This document shows positions 11,401-24,654 of a stretch of 64,000 nucleotides of DNA, piece by piece (position 1 is the stretch's first letter; every line of letters begins with the position of its first letter). The stretch comes from Archegozetes longisetosus. Lineage: Eukaryota; Arthropoda; Arachnida; Sarcoptiformes; Trhypochthoniidae. The position numbers and the translations under genes were made by a program. The notes beneath the pieces were generated by a model. That model was not told the DNA's origin. It searched no databases and saw only the letters and a list, made by a program, of their open reading frames with translations. The DNA lies in the NCBI GenBank assembly GCA_018873245.2, contig JAEMBT020000006.1, positions 9,941,855 through 10,005,854 on the forward strand, written 5' to 3'.

Positions 11401-14400
11401 AGAGTTCGGTACGAATCCTGATTGATCCAATCAAATTGTTTTATCAGTAGTCAATATAGGTGAAATAGATTTCAAAGTAAAGTTTAAATGAAAAACGATT
11501 CTTTCAAAATTCTCAGGATATAAACCGATTATAGTTCTGAAGTATTAGTTTGTGATACTAGTACGTAATCTGCTATTTAGGTTAAGAGCTATTTCCGTGG
11601 TTATTGTAGGCGTACAGTAAAGGTATAATGTATGATATCAATGGTAAAAATGCGCAGCCCTTGGATTAAAACTATGTGGACTTACCTGAAGTCGTATATG
11701 CAGTCAATGCAATTATTAAACTGGTTATTATTGCAGTCGGAATAGAACGCTCAGGATTTTCAGCCTCCTCTCCAGTGGTTGCGATTATATCGAATCCGAT
11801 AAAAGCATAGAAACAAGTGGCGGCTCCATTAAGCATTCCAGACCAGCCAAATGGTACAAATCCTCCGTGTTCTGTCCAATTGTCAAAATCAATGTAAAAG
11901 ACTGACGCACATACAATAAAAACCCAAATTCCAAAGTTTACAACATTTAGAATATTATTAAATAAAAGCGATTTTTTCACACCAGTCGCCAGGATAAGGG
12001 TCATTAATACAGTTATGGCTGCAGCCATCAGATCGGGTACGTGTCCAACAAAAGTGCCAAGTGCTTCTTTCATGGCATCGTTGATTGTTCCATGAAAAAA
12101 GCCCTGATCTATACAAGCAGATAAGGCCGCAGCCCCGGCCGCCGTACCGATTAAATACTCTAAAACCCTACAATTGAACCCGAGTATATATTGTTATTGT
12201 TAAGAATATCTCTTTTCATCACTTACATGTTCCAACCAATTACAAAGGCAATAAACTCTCCAACTGTAACATAACTGTACATATATGCTGAACCTTTATC
12301 GAATTTTTTAAGTCAAGATAAAGAAATTGTTGTTAGAAGTATTTGGAGTGAAAACCAAAACAATTTGAATAATTGTTTACTTTCGAAGGGAGTATGTAGT
12401 ATATGATAAGAGTATTCATGAAAAATTGACATTCTTACCTGTTGTGTGTGGGACTCTCACACCAAATTCTGCATAACAAACACCTTAAAAGTGATAACAA
12501 TTATAATAGGCAAATGCGTCATATTTGGATTTCAAATGCATGGTTACCCGAGAAAAGACTAGCCACAGCAGCAATTGCAAACGAAAATATGACAGCGGGT
12601 CCTGCAACATTCCGGGCCACCATTCCTGCAACTAATTTCAATTTATTTCGTAAGTCTTATCGCTTTGGAATTTAGATGACTTCAAATTGAATTGAAGTAG
12701 TAAATTACGTGATGCTCGGAATATTTTTTGACTCATTACTTGGTTGTGAGCCAAAACATTTTAACTGAACTCGAGGGTGCGATAACTTATTTGATTATTG
12801 GACAAATTCTTAGTATCACTAGAGAGAAATTGTTAACACAACTCTGGGAGTACATGAGTTTAGAGAATAACAAATTTATATTACGGGATATATGTGAAAT
12901 TTCCTGTATTTTTTGTCTTGCTATGGCGTCAATTTATTAGCATTCATAAATTGTACTAATACTATTTGCTCGTTTTATTTTAATTTTCACTCTCGCACCA
13001 CATGCAAGATATTGCATTTTCAAAACTTATAAACAATTCATGCACTTTAAGATTGCTAAATCAAAATCTAAAACAAACTTTCAACTATTTGGAATGACGT
13101 CTTTCCCTCAATTGTCTCTAGGGTTTTGTTGACTTGACAATCCATTGCTGTCTATTTAAGAGTTTCGGTAAATAAATTAAAGTATTGGAAGAGTCAGTGG
13201 GTCACTAAACAGACTGTTAAATCTGGCTTCAAATCTGCCGTCATGATCAATTTGAAGATGTTATTTTAACAAGCTGTATATGTTGATAGCGGAAGAAAGC
13301 TTTATCTTGAGTGGCGAACTCATATTTTATTAATTAGTAGGTATTCGACACTACTACCAACTAGAATGGAAAGTTGGAGTGCGTTTGCTTGCTCATAATG
13401 CCAAATTGACTACGAAACAAGATTTTTGAAATGAAACCTCAAAGTCAGAGCGCAAAATAAAGTAATTAATAAACTGAAGGTTTAAGTAACTAGCAGAACG
13501 TGATTGAAAGTCAATTGGAAAATTGCTAATGAGAATCATTTTGGAGCGACAAACTGTTGAAAAGTAATCAAAAACTCAAATGTTGATAACACTACATTAC
13601 AAAGTTTTATTCACTCAGATATAAAATCTGATCATTAAATTTTTAGGGTCTATTTATAGGACATATTAAGGCAAGTGCAGTAAAAAATATTCATTCTCAG
13701 AATTAAATCAAATTATAGGAACTAATGCGCCTTGTGTTCTGCTCTATCCCTTTGAACTAAAGCATTGAAAAACTAAGCATAATCCGCTTCTTTATCATTA
13801 CTCTACACTACATACCATCCAAATATCGACAATTCTTTTAAGATTTATTGAGGATTTAATGATGTTCGCGTGTTTTAGACGAAAAATAGGCATTACTTGG
13901 ACTAGAAGAGGCCTGGGGCTAAGTATCTTAAAAATTCTTTCTGCTTCTATATAGCTTCTAACCTATACTAATAACAATGTACAACAGTCTACTTGTCTCC
14001 TAATTCATACCATGTTTCAAATATTTATCTGTCTAGAGACTCAAATGAAATGATCAAATCACTTGCTATATTAACTTAATTTTTTATCAGAATGACCTTT
14101 TAATGGACTAATTAGAATAAATGTGTAAGCCTTAGTGAACGGTTATACTAGTATAAGTAAACTTCAATATCAATTTTAAGACTATCACATACCCAAATAC
14201 ATTCCAGTTCCAACACAACTGCCAACTCCTAGCGATACCAGATCCCGAGTTTTCAAGCATTTCTTTGGTAAATTGAAAGTAAATCAAAAAATTTAGTAAA
14301 AGAAGTGAAACATGATTTATCAGTTAATATAGAATTATGAAACGCTAAATAATAGAACTTAGTTACACCAACTGTATAGTATAATTAATAATGATATAAG

Positions 14401-14561
14401 CATTTAATTAACTTAATAGGACATACTTTTAGTTTCTGGTTTTGCTCCTCCACTAAAGCATCAGGTTCTTTAGTGCGAATTAATTTGCCGACTATTGTCA
14501 TAAAATTAGTTTTCAAGTCATTTGGAATTCGTTGCTCTATATTAGCTGCTATTGCAGGCAT
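5450..14561 (-). CDS. SLC7A14: SLC7A14-like cationic amino-acid transporter
   Basis: Twelve exons in transcript order, rebuilt by frame: 14561-14427, 14262-14193, 12631-12548, 12483-12439, 12293-12227, 12167-11686, 10251-10100, 9875-9675, 9605-9271, 6350-6081, about 5883-5757, 5688-5450. All have GT-AG junctions; about 735 aa (human SLC7A14 771). Hallmarks are TRDLVSLGVGSCVGTGMY in the first transmembrane segment, VCYAEFGVRVPHTTGSAY, NMVLEYLIGTAAGAAAL, GAATCFYAFIGFDIIATTGE, LGSMFPMPRVVYAMAKDG and MMSIGTLMAYTLVSTCVLLL. The last membrane pair has FKAPGVPFVPA and RFTIWMIAGL. The pattern of twelve to fourteen membrane segments with a long polar loop in exon 9 (Ser/Asp-rich) matches SLC7A14 better than CAT1-3. 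Family role: a lysosomal or intracellular cationic amino-acid carrier. The gene is head to head with another SLC7 gene. Introns reach 2.9 kb. Confidence 0.88.
6351..9270 (-). other. Large intron 9 of the SLC7A14-like gene
   Basis: A 2.9-kb AT-rich intron. The short open frames inside it show no domain and no splice logic. A small perfect 10-bp stem with a 7-nt loop is present at 7740-7766 (AGGTTCTAAT/ATTAGAACCT). I see nothing else structured. Confidence 0.55.
10252..11685 (-). other. Intron 6 of the SLC7A14-like gene
   Basis: A 1.4-kb AT-rich intron between the exon ending in TAYTTS and the exon starting GLIVTLMVPY. No coding segment or repeat was recognised inside it. Confidence 0.55.
12632..14192 (-). 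other. Intron 2 of the SLC7A14-like gene
   Basis: A 1.56-kb AT-rich intron that splits the first transmembrane helix region between GTGMYL and VAGMVARNVAG. Nothing else was recognised inside it. Confidence 0.55.
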
Positions 14562-15657
14562 TCTTATGCTATCTTTTTAAAGGTTCAATTACTCTCAATC
14601 CAACGATTATTAAAGAGAATCATCAAATTGTATCTCTTTTTATTACTCCTCAACTGCCATTTTGTCATTTGGTTTTGATATGAGCATAAATATAAAAGAA
14701 GCACAAACTGAATACAGTACTGAATGTATTCTGTATTGTTTTAACGAGTAAAGATGCGAATAATACATGAATAATATGTCATGCTTTCAGGCAATTACAC
14801 ATCTTTTATTGATCAGTATAATACACCTTTGATTCCACATACTTACCTAAATTGTTGCGCTTCTTAGACTAAGTGCAAAATTATCCTTTCTCTTATGAAC
14901 TCATGCTCGTATTCTCTCTCCAATCATAATTAGATGCATAATTTAAATCACCAATCTTTACACTGAATTAAATACTCATCATACGAAAATCTATCTAATA
15001 AGCCTAGTTTTACTGCTCATACCAGAGCTTAACTTGGAACGTGTTGGCAACTAAACACAGCGGACACTTCAACAGAATTAGGTGCAATGTAATTCAGCTA
15101 AAATAATATTCGTATACCTACGAAAAAGCAAACTAAAATCTACAGCAAAATAATTTTGCCAAATACACTAGTCTACTACTGGTATAGTTGAAGTAAAGAT
15201 GCGGTGCTCTCTTTCATTTCACATTTTGCACACTTCCCACTTTTCGATCTATTTTATCGATCTATCTTACGAGGAAGGAATTCGTTATTTCGGCAATAAT
15301 ACTGTACTTCATGCGCAAATTCCTTGTACTCTATCGTTGAGGCAAACATTTAACTTACAGAGCGATACAGTTGGCAAAAGATAATATATAAATACTGTAA
15401 ATACTAGCAGAATAACATTTATTCTCTAGTAATTAATCATATGATCAAAATTTCGCAACTATTCAATTAAAATAGTTGACAAATAGATAGAAATATTTTT
15501 GTAATTCTGGTGCTTTCAGTAAATGCTTTTTACAATTTTATTAGAGATTTAAATCGAAAAAAAGAGTACAGCTTTTCAACAAATAAAATGTAATGGTTCA
15601 ATAGCTACAGATTTCTTAGTCAGACCTGCCTTTGGCACTTGTCACACATCAACAGCA
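14562..15657. other. Shared head-to-head promoter interval of the two SLC7 genes
   Basis: About 1.1 kb separates the two divergent start codons. It presumably contains both promoters and 5' untranslated regions. I could not identify a clear TATA box, initiator or conserved motif. The open frame at 15199-15384 shows no family signature. Confidence 0.45.
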
Positions 15658-17872
15658 ATGGACAATATGTCTAATTTAAGTTCAAGAGTAAGCTCTTGGA
15701 TGAGTGAAATTTGGCATAAACTACAGCGCACAAAACACATTGGCAGTGGAACAGATCTAATGGAAACACAACTAAGACGCTGTTTATCTACATTTGATAT
15801 CGTGTTGCTTGGCATCGGCCATATGGTTGGCTCAGGAGCTTATGTTCTCACATCATCTGTTGCCAGGAATATTGCCGGACCTGCTATCGTCTTGTCATTT
15901 ATCATCTCTGGTTTGGCTTCATTTCTTAGTGCTCTCTGTTACGCTGAATTTGCGGGTCGTTTTCCCAAATGTGGTTCAGCCTATTCTTGTGAGTTAACTC
16001 ATTATGTTCTATTCATATTTTTATTGTCCTACGTGCTACACATTCCTAATAACAATCAACATTATTTAGATTCCTACTTAGCATTGGGTGAACTCTGGTC
16101 TTTTGTGGTCGGCTGGAATATGGTTGTATTCCAATTACTTTTATTTTAATTATAAGAACATCTAATTATATTATTTAATCAACTAGGTTTTAGAAAACGT
16201 GATCGGAACTGCGGCAGTCAGTAGAGCGTGTTCGGCATATATTGATTCACTTCTAGACGGACAGATCAGAAACTATACTCTCGCTTCTCTCGCCGAATCC
16301 ATTCGCTTAAACTATTTCTCCCAGCACGTCGACATATTTGCTTTTCTCATTGTTATTATTCTTATGCTCTTTCTCACGTGTGGCGTCAAAATTACTTCTT
16401 ATTTGAATAACTTGTTCTCATTGGTAAACATAAGCGTTATTCTTATTATTATTCTTGTTGGTCTTTACTATTCTGATATCAATAACTGGAAGAATGTTCC
16501 CAATGGCTTCATGGCTTATGGTTGGAAAGGAGTGTTTGCTGGCAGTGCCACTTGTTTTTATGCGTATATTGGCTTCGATTCGATCGCCAGTTCTGGAGAA
16601 GAAGCTAAAGACCCACAGAGATCTATTCCAATGGCAACTTTCATTTCTATGACATTTGCCACTATTTCATACGTTGGAGTTTCCGCTGTACTGACACTTA
16701 TGGTACCGTACAACGAAATAGTTGCCGAATCTGGACTTCCGGACGCCATCGGAGCTCACGGCGCCATTTGGGCCAAGTTCGTAGTTATCGTTGGCGCGTG
16801 TTGTGGGATGATTACAGTACTGATCGGCACTATGTATTCATTGACACGAATCGTGTATGCAATGGCAGATGACGGATTACTCTTCTCTTGGATGGGATAT
16901 GTTAACCAAAGAACTCAGATCCCATTGATGGCCATGTACTTCTTTGCGACTATAGGAGCCATTTTGGCACTTCTTATAGATATCACAACTCTTATTGAGA
17001 TGATGTCAATCGGAACTTTGATCGCTTATCTGGTTGTTAGCGCTTCTGTGATTGTTGTTAGATATGAACCTATGCAGTCCATACATCAGTCTCTATCAAA
17101 CGACTTAAACAATCAAGAACTAAATGATTTATCCGTTGGCTCATCTAATAGTGATCAAAACAAACTAATAGATGAACTCGTGGCCAATGATACAGATTCT
17201 ATTAATCAAAAAAGTAACTTTTTAGACTCACTTGGATTGTATTTTTCGAGAGATTTGATTTTAGTCAAAATAAGCAAATATGCGCCCGAATCCTTGGTCT
17301 CAGTCTGTGTTTTCCTTATGATTCTACTTATTTTCGCTTTTTGTGTCATAGCTAAGCATTTCAGTCAAGTAAGACCTAATCGATATAAATCAATATTTGT
17401 ATCTTTAAACTTGGCTTTTTGTGCCCAGGCAAATACTTACCAAGCTATTCAATTGATCACAATTGGGTTCATCATTTTGTTGTTCGCCATACTGTTCATA
17501 ATAATATCACTGCACAAGCAAAACGTATCTTCGTTAAGATACAAAGTGCCATTCGTTCCGTTCGTGCCAATGCTGTCCATCTTTTTTAATATAGCTTTAA
17601 TGGTAAATCTTCAAATACTTACATGGTTACGATTGGTATTCTGGATGGTTATAGGTATTTAAGATGCAATTATGTAGTGTTTCGATTGTTACAGACTTGT
17701 TTCTGTCTTGTTAGGGTTTTTTATTTATTTCTTGTATGGCATCAAAAGAAGTAAAGCTAAACCTAATTCTAAATTAATGCAATCTATAAATTCCGAGGAT
17801 ATTAGAAAATGGGGGTCACTCGATGATACATCTTGTTTGCCGGATAACGCATCCACTTCTTCTACTTATTGA
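15658..17872 (+). CDS. SLC7-family cationic amino-acid transporter (CAT-type)
   Basis: Four exons: 15658-15988, 16070-16122, about 16187-17654 and 17715-17872, all GT-AG with matching phases; about 669 aa. The cytosolic N-terminus (ETQLRRCLSTFDIVLLGIGH) leads into MVGSGAYVLTSSVARNIAGP. Then come LCYAEFAGRFPKCGSAYSYS, the short exon 2 (LALGELWSFVVGWNM) and VLENVIGTAAVSRACSAYID. The conserved ATCFYAYIGFDSIASSGEEA and the MMSIGTLIAYLVV helix are present. A polar loop follows, then the C-terminal membrane block (YKVPFVPFVP; RLVFWMVIGFFIYFLYGI). Family role: plasma-membrane uptake of arginine and lysine; fly slimfast belongs to this group. The first-membrane-segment motif is GHMVGSGAY where the neighbour has GSCVGTGMY, so this is a diverged paralogue, not a recent tandem copy. 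Confidence 0.87.
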
Positions 17873-18983
17873 GCGTTAACCGCAACCAGAAGAAAATAAA
17901 CCTGCGTCCTGCTTATCCATCGAATGAAATTTAATAAATAACCAGAGCTTTAAATTTCATAATCATTCGTGTCGATTCAACCGAAAAATACAGTCGACTT
18001 TAAGCATTGCAATCGTTATCATTGAATCGATTCGAGTTTCATACAATTATTTGTTGTTTAACTTTTAGTCATTCTTAAGTAAAACTAAGACAAAAAATTA
18101 TCATATGAACGCATAAATGAGTGGATAATATAAGATTGTAAGATGCTGTATATTCTGTGATGCTTTGTTCGATATTTATGCTTAAGTAATGATTAATATA
18201 ATTAACTTTTACTCATTGAAACTTAAGTCATACGATTATTAAATTTGTTAATTGTGTATAAGAACTAGAATTTTTGATTTAAAAGAGCCGAATTGTTGAT
18301 ACTGTTCATGATATATGAATCTGAACTTATAGCGGAAAAATTATCAAGTCACAACAGAGCTATAATTATATTTTGATGTTCTATAATGTTTATCAACTTA
18401 TAAAAGTTAATTAATTATATATTTATCAACATTTTTTGACATAATCAACATTACTTGATCAGTACAATAAAATTCAGTTATTATTATGTTAGTAAATTCT
18501 GGTGTAACAATTAATTGACTTAAAAATAAATATTCAAGCCACATGTTATATTTTGCTACTTTCATATCAAATTAATCCAAATAATTAATGGTAAGCCTAT
18601 AAACTTTCTAAAATATAAATCAAATTTTCGTCTGCAGGAAAAAATCTTTTCAATTATTTGTAATAGGTTTTTTAAGAATTCAATTAAGATTAGTTTGAAT
18701 AATATAAACTTGATTTGTTTAATACAATGTATTTTCATACTTGGCGCACAAACACTGGGTTTGCGCATTTGATACAAATACTATTTTGAATTAGAGAAGT
18801 GTGTTAACTACATATCTAAATAATGAAGAGTTAGTTCATTTTAAGGTTAACGCGTTAATCCAAATTTGAGTTGATTGTAAATGTGATTAAATAAAAGAAA
18901 TATTGAATCAAATTAAGAGTTTATAATCAAATTAAGAGAGTTTATAATTAAATAAATATATATATACATATATATCTAATGAA
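17873..18983. other. Intergenic region between the CAT-type gene and ING
   Basis: AT-rich DNA without a recognisable gene. AATAAA at 17895-17900 is a candidate poly(A) signal for the transporter. A short (AT)n run sits just before the ING start codon, at about 18955-18976. Confidence 0.45.
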
Positions 18984-21900
18984 ATGGCTGTCCCGTACTT
19001 GGAACACTTTCTCGATAGTAAGAAATGATTATTTAAATTGTTAACAAATAAATAATCTAATACATTACTAACACCTTTTCCAATTCATTTTCTATTAGGT
19101 TTGGAAACACTGCCAGCAGATCTTCAGAGGAATTTCACTTTAATGAGAGATCTCGACTCTAAAACTGAAGGCATGTCAACAATTCCATAAATGTTAATTT
19201 GAGTTCAATTTATTTCATATATTTGAACACCATTTGCTTTGTATCTATGGCGCCACTTTTCAAATTATTTACTTAAAAAGTTTGCACTTAATGCTTTTAG
19301 TTTTGGATATTTTTTATTTCGTTATATTTCGTTATTTGCCTTTAAGACGTGATTTTATTTAATTATTTCGTGGTTGAGTCTGAAAATGATAGTTTGACTC
19401 CATAATTAATGGCTAATGAATTTATGCAATTATTTAAATTTTAATGGAGTAAAGTGTGATGACTCAACTAAAATATTAATTTATATTAGCATAAAATAAT
19501 TTGAACCAATATTATATAAGTTAATGGAAGCTGTAATTAGATAATAATATTCTAAATGTTCGTCTTGCTTACAAATGATTGATAAACTGAAACAAGCGAC
19601 GGGTTCGTGATTTTTGTGCATATAAAAGCTAAGAATGAATTTAGTGAAAATCTTTTATGAACGAATGTATAACGCATTCAATGAGTTGTAATACATTTTC
19701 AGAGTGTCATCAAATGGGTTTGACTTGGAATGAGCACGCATTAGAATATTGTTCTGCGCTTAGCTTAAGACATAAAATTATATTCAATTGATTTAATATA
19801 TTTGACCTTAAAGGGTCTGCGGGCTATTACTTAACATGCTATTGATTAAAAGCCAAACAGCTTGACATGGGTCTCACTTGTAACTCATGTAATCTGTATA
19901 TCTGCGTGTAATGTTCATGGTCTCCATGAATAAAAATAGTTATTGATTTTGTGCTTATTTCTGCTCTTATTCTATTCTACGTTATATCTGAAGCAAGATT
20001 GTTATTTTACCATATTGTATATTTGACTTATAGTTTTGAGTTTTTCAATGTTTTTCTTCCAATTATGATCATTTTGATAGACCAAACAAATAACTACGAG
20101 GTTCAGCTGTTCTTAAATAAATACATCTAATGAATGCATTATAATGAATACATTTTTCAAAAACAACATAACATCAGTTCCTACTAAGCTCTCAATCAAT
20201 TTAGTTAATTATTTAGAAGAATTAGAGAGGCATGAAATTAAGTATTACCAGATTTGAAAGTAGCGAAAGAGATAAGTTGATTCGAAGGTTTTGTTTGAAA
20301 ACAATGTAATGTAGCGTAGGAAAAAACTCGGAAGATTGTTAGCCTAAAATAAAGCTTAAACTAGAGCCAAATTGCAATTGACTTGAAATACGAGCTTTAG
20401 TAATACTGTAATCTGTTCTAACTTAAGCCAATCAATAGACTTGGTTTTATAGACTAAGTTCAATTCCTCAAAAACAAAGTCACAGTCTGTAAAATGCTAT
20501 ACACTATTTTCCAGCTTTTTTCTCTCTTTCTATCTTAAGCTTCTCTAACCTAACATTACTGTTTGCCACTTTTAGATCTTATTTTCAAAGCAATATTTCT
20601 TGTCATCGATTTGATGATTATTGATAAGAAATGGTCCGGAAAGTCGGGTTTGATGCGATCAAACAAATAGGATTAATTAGTTTCTTTTAAATCTATATAG
20701 TTACAAACTGTTTCCATCTAATAAAACTTAATTTAATGTTTGATCAATTTTCAAATACTTGGTTTACAACCACAAAACAATAAATCCTTTTGATTAATTA
20801 CGCGTTAGAATTATGATAGCTTCTTTCTATATGTTTAATAATTGCTTTTTTGTTTAATATTTGTTTTAGGTAGAGAATCCAATAGTAGAGTATACCAAGC
20901 CAAGCAGTAATAAGTCATTAGTCCGTTACTTTTCATCTTATTTATTGATTTTTGTTGCAAAAGTAAACCTTTTCCAATTGTACTCTTTGTATACAATCAA
21001 AATTAGTTACAACAATTCAATTACTTGCAACAAATTATTTTATTAGAGCTCAAGTTTACAAACAGACTAATTATTTCTTTTTTCAATATACTTTTCAGTG
21101 TCTTTTAATTGATTGAATTTTATTTGAAGCTTTTTATCTTTTATGATTTGCCGATCTTATAATTATCTCTTGCAATCAATAACAATAATAATAATAATAA
21201 TAATAATAATATAAGTTGTAAATTATAGAATTAATGTGACGAAACCACATCTGGCATCAATTTATTTTGATTTATCACTAGTTAATACCGACTTATCTAC
21301 TATTAGCTTTCTTTTTGAAATAGTTGAAATTTGGTTTTTTAATTATTTTTTACTTATTTTTATCAGTTGCATTCACATCTCTCACTATCTAAGCTTGACT
21401 TCACTTTAAATACTCAATTTGAGCAAATTGTTTAAAATGAAATTTCAAAAGCCAATATCCGAAAAATTGATTTGTTTCAAGCCTAGGTTTGTATGACCGG
21501 AATCGATAAGAAAATTGAGATATGATTACTAGAAGTTATTTTCATTAAAATAGTATGTAATCTAACATTTGAGTTTAGCTCTAAATCGGGAACTTATTGA
21601 CTAATGTTCCAGATCTCTATCCATAAAAACGAAGTCTAATAGAGTTTTAAACCATTATAAATATCATTAATCAGAGGGGATATGTTTTTTCGTATACAAA
21701 CATCACTTAAGTTATAACTAACCTCTTTATTAGTTGAAAAATATAAGATTCAAATGATTACTGTTGTCATTTAATGACTCGCTTTCTATAAATCGTGTCA
21801 TTAGGCGATTCGTCAATTGGTTGTGAAATTTTCTTCATTTATAAAACTGGAATCTAATGCACTGTAAGATATTTTAAGAAATACAACCAATGGTTACTAT

Positions 21901-22837
21901 ACACTAGATTTTCCAGTTTATTCATAGCAAATAATTACATTTTTTCTCAACTTCTTAACATAGGCCGTCATTTTTCAAATGATTGTAAATTACACTTCAA
22001 TTATAATTCCTATTTAATGTCTCCTCTCATAGAACTTGTTTCAAAAATAAACAAATCATCTGAAGATTACATAATATCTGTCAATGACCTGATGCCTGAT
22101 GAAAAATCTGAGAGATTTAACCAAATTCATGATATGTTTGAAAAGGCAAAGATCCTCAGTGATGATAAGGTTCAGTTAGCAATGCAAACATACGAGATGG
22201 TTGACAAACATATCCGTCGATTAGATACAGAATTGACCAAATTCGACAATGATTTGAAAGAAAAACACATCAGCTCTAGTTCGGCAGATATGTCTCCTGT
22301 CGAAGAGGTTAAAAAGAAGGGCAGAAGAGCTGATAAGGCTAAGGTTTCCGGATTTAATCCTAAAAATGTGATTAAAAATGAAAATGAAAAGGGAAGAAAA
22401 AAACAAGACACTAGAAATGATACAAACATGTCAGCCAATGCCTCACTCGGGTCTGCATTGCCAGCACTGATGACCAACTCAGACCTCGGCCTTGATATGG
22501 CAGTCGATCCGAGTAATTAACTTGCAATTAAGAATTTATGTCGATTTTGTTCAGGCATTAATTCTATTTCTTAATTATTCAGATGAACCGACATATTGTC
22601 TCTGCCATCAAGTATCATACGGCGAAATGATTGGCTGCGATAATCTCGATTGTGTAATTTTGATCTTTACTATTTGATGAGATTAAGACTTTCTATTTTA
22701 ATGACTATTTAATGCAATTATATACATTTGAATTGCAGCCTATAGAATGGTTTCATTTTGGTTGTGTCGGACTTACGATCAAACCTAAGGGAAAGTGGTT
22801 TTGCCCCAAATGCATTGTCGAACGAAAAAAGAAATGA
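18984..22837 (+). CDS. ING5: Inhibitor of growth protein, ING4/5 type
   Basis: Five exons: 18984-19017, 19099-19170, 22033-22512, 22583-22653 and 22739-22837; 251 aa (human ING4 249, ING5 240). The start [12 protein letters not shown] and [16 protein letters not shown] match the ING N-terminal dimerisation helix. The helix continues to [21 protein letters not shown] Lys/Arg-rich nuclear-localisation region lies at about residues 135-170. The C-terminal PHD finger ([42 protein letters not shown]) has all C4HC3 ligands, so it should read H3K4me3. Known role: subunit of HBO1/MOZ-type histone acetyltransferase complexes. Intron 2 (19171-22032, 2.9 kb) has a GC donor (GAAG|GCATGT); only that junction keeps the frame and the family alignment length. 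ING4 versus ING5 cannot be decided. Confidence 0.9.
19171..22032 (+). other. Intron 2 of the ING gene (GC-AG)
   Basis: A 2.86-kb AT-rich intron. It contains an (ATA)n microsatellite at about 21184-21212 and no recognisable exon. The splice donor is GC instead of GT. Confidence 0.6.
21184..21212. repeat. (AAT)n microsatellite
   Basis: About nine to ten uninterrupted AAT/ATA units inside the large ING intron. Confidence 0.85.
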
Positions 22838-24654
22838 ATATTTCACAAAAAAAGCCAAATTAACAAGTATTTGTCGCATCAAATCAAACCAAAAAAGATT
22901 AATATCTAATCTAAGTTATAAGTTGGATATAAGAGTGTGGTACTATTTGTACTTAAATTTAATCTCTGTATAAACTAAACTAGAATTTGCTTCAGCTTGA
23001 CCTAAAATCAGGACAGAAACAGGAGAGACTGGAGATAGAAATGAAATGTTTTTTTTTTGAAAGGAACGCCAGAGGAGTTAATCAGTAATAGTAAAGTTGA
23101 GTGTATATGCAATGGTGCGTACAGTAAGCATACGAAAATAAGCTTAAGAAAATCAGTCTTTTTTAAATCATTCATTCATTCACCCCATTTATTTGTTAGA
23201 CCCAAAAACATAAATTTACTTTCATATGTTCTGAAAATAACCAATATTTTTAGACTACTTCCAAATTATCCAAATATTTTCACATGTTTCACATGTTTAA
23301 CAAACACTATTTTATACATCCGTTTTTTCTTTTATATTAAACATCTTATTATTGTATTTATTTTATTCAACCTGTTTAATTATTAAATTATTTAATGAAT
23401 TCAATCAATCATTGTATGGTTCAATCATTATTGATTATTTTAATTTACAATATATACAAATTGAAATCTTATTGAGTTTTAATCACATTTCCGTATTGTT
23501 CATCTCACCGTACATTTGAGGTAAGTTGATTCCTATATTTTTCGTTTTCAACACTTTTTGCTAGCTTTAAAACTTAGTTTTCAGTTTATACTTCTTTATT
23601 TAATTATTTCAACAATATACTCACAGTAAATGACAAAATATCAGATTTATGGTTTCATATCACTTCTTAAAATTATAGGTTATTCTCTTAAAAAGTGAAT
23701 TAGACTCTAAGGAATTGAGACGATTAGTCTCTTTAAGAATCTTAAGCTCAGTATAGAAACAATAATGATAGAAGAAAATCATAAAAGTTTGATGATTCGT
23801 AAAATTGTCTTCTCTTACTTTAATCACTGGAAACGTTTGAAATGTTCATTAGCAAACTTGAAATAGTTGTTTTCAAATGAAATACAAATGATTATTTTGT
23901 TAATTGAGAAGCCAGTGTGATAGATAGGATACTTTGATTATAGTATTTTACAGTAAAGTTTTGCAGCTTATTCTATAAGCATGAAGCATTTTCAGTTTGA
24001 AGCGTTATACATAATTGATTTAATAGTCCACCTAATAAACAATGGATGTTTTTAATAATTTTTTCCTTTTGTATACAAAAGTTCATATAATGTATAACCA
24101 TTAGCAGCGCTCGGCTGGTAAATATAATGTACACTAATGACTGTAATGAACAGACAATGTAGTCATTAGTGCGAGAACCTATTTCTCGCCTTTAGTTTTT
24201 GTGTATACATTGACACATGATTGAAAAATAGACCTTTATAAGTGAATTATTTGCCCCAAACATTTTATTATTTACACTTAATTTAAACTGAAAAACTATG
24301 TACTAAGCTCTAGAAAAGCTAATAGTCAATTTTAGGCTATATTTCAATGCTATTCTTTCTATTCAATTATAGTCCTAATGACCTCAATTTGTTGAGAAGT
24401 GTTGAAAAGTTAGTTCTATTCATTTTAAACGTATACAGACTTCAATAAGAACAAACCTGAAGTAATCATTTGAACTATGTAATCGATTATGAGGTCATTT
24501 TATAGACAAATTAATCAATGCTGTTACTGAATATATAAGTAAAAGTGATGTGATTAATGAAAAGTGAGTTTGAAACAAATAATGCATTAAGAAATGCATT
24601 ATTTCAGTATTGTTATGATAAACTGTCATTTAAGCCGCTTTTTCTTTTCACTCA
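22838..24654. other. Intergenic region between ING and the elongase
   Basis: No gene recognised. Two small hairpins lie side by side near 24130-24189: CACTAATGACT pairs with AGTCATTAGTG across an 18-nt loop, and GCGAGAA pairs with TTCTCGC. The open frame at 23057-23386 is AT-rich and resembles nothing. Confidence 0.45.

Noticed and set aside
12442-12675. Plus-strand 77-aa frame in the transporter locus
   Set aside because: It runs antisense through two real exons of the SLC7A14-like gene.
22172-22477. Minus-strand frame opposite ING exon 3
   Set aside because: Antisense shadow of the ING coding exon.
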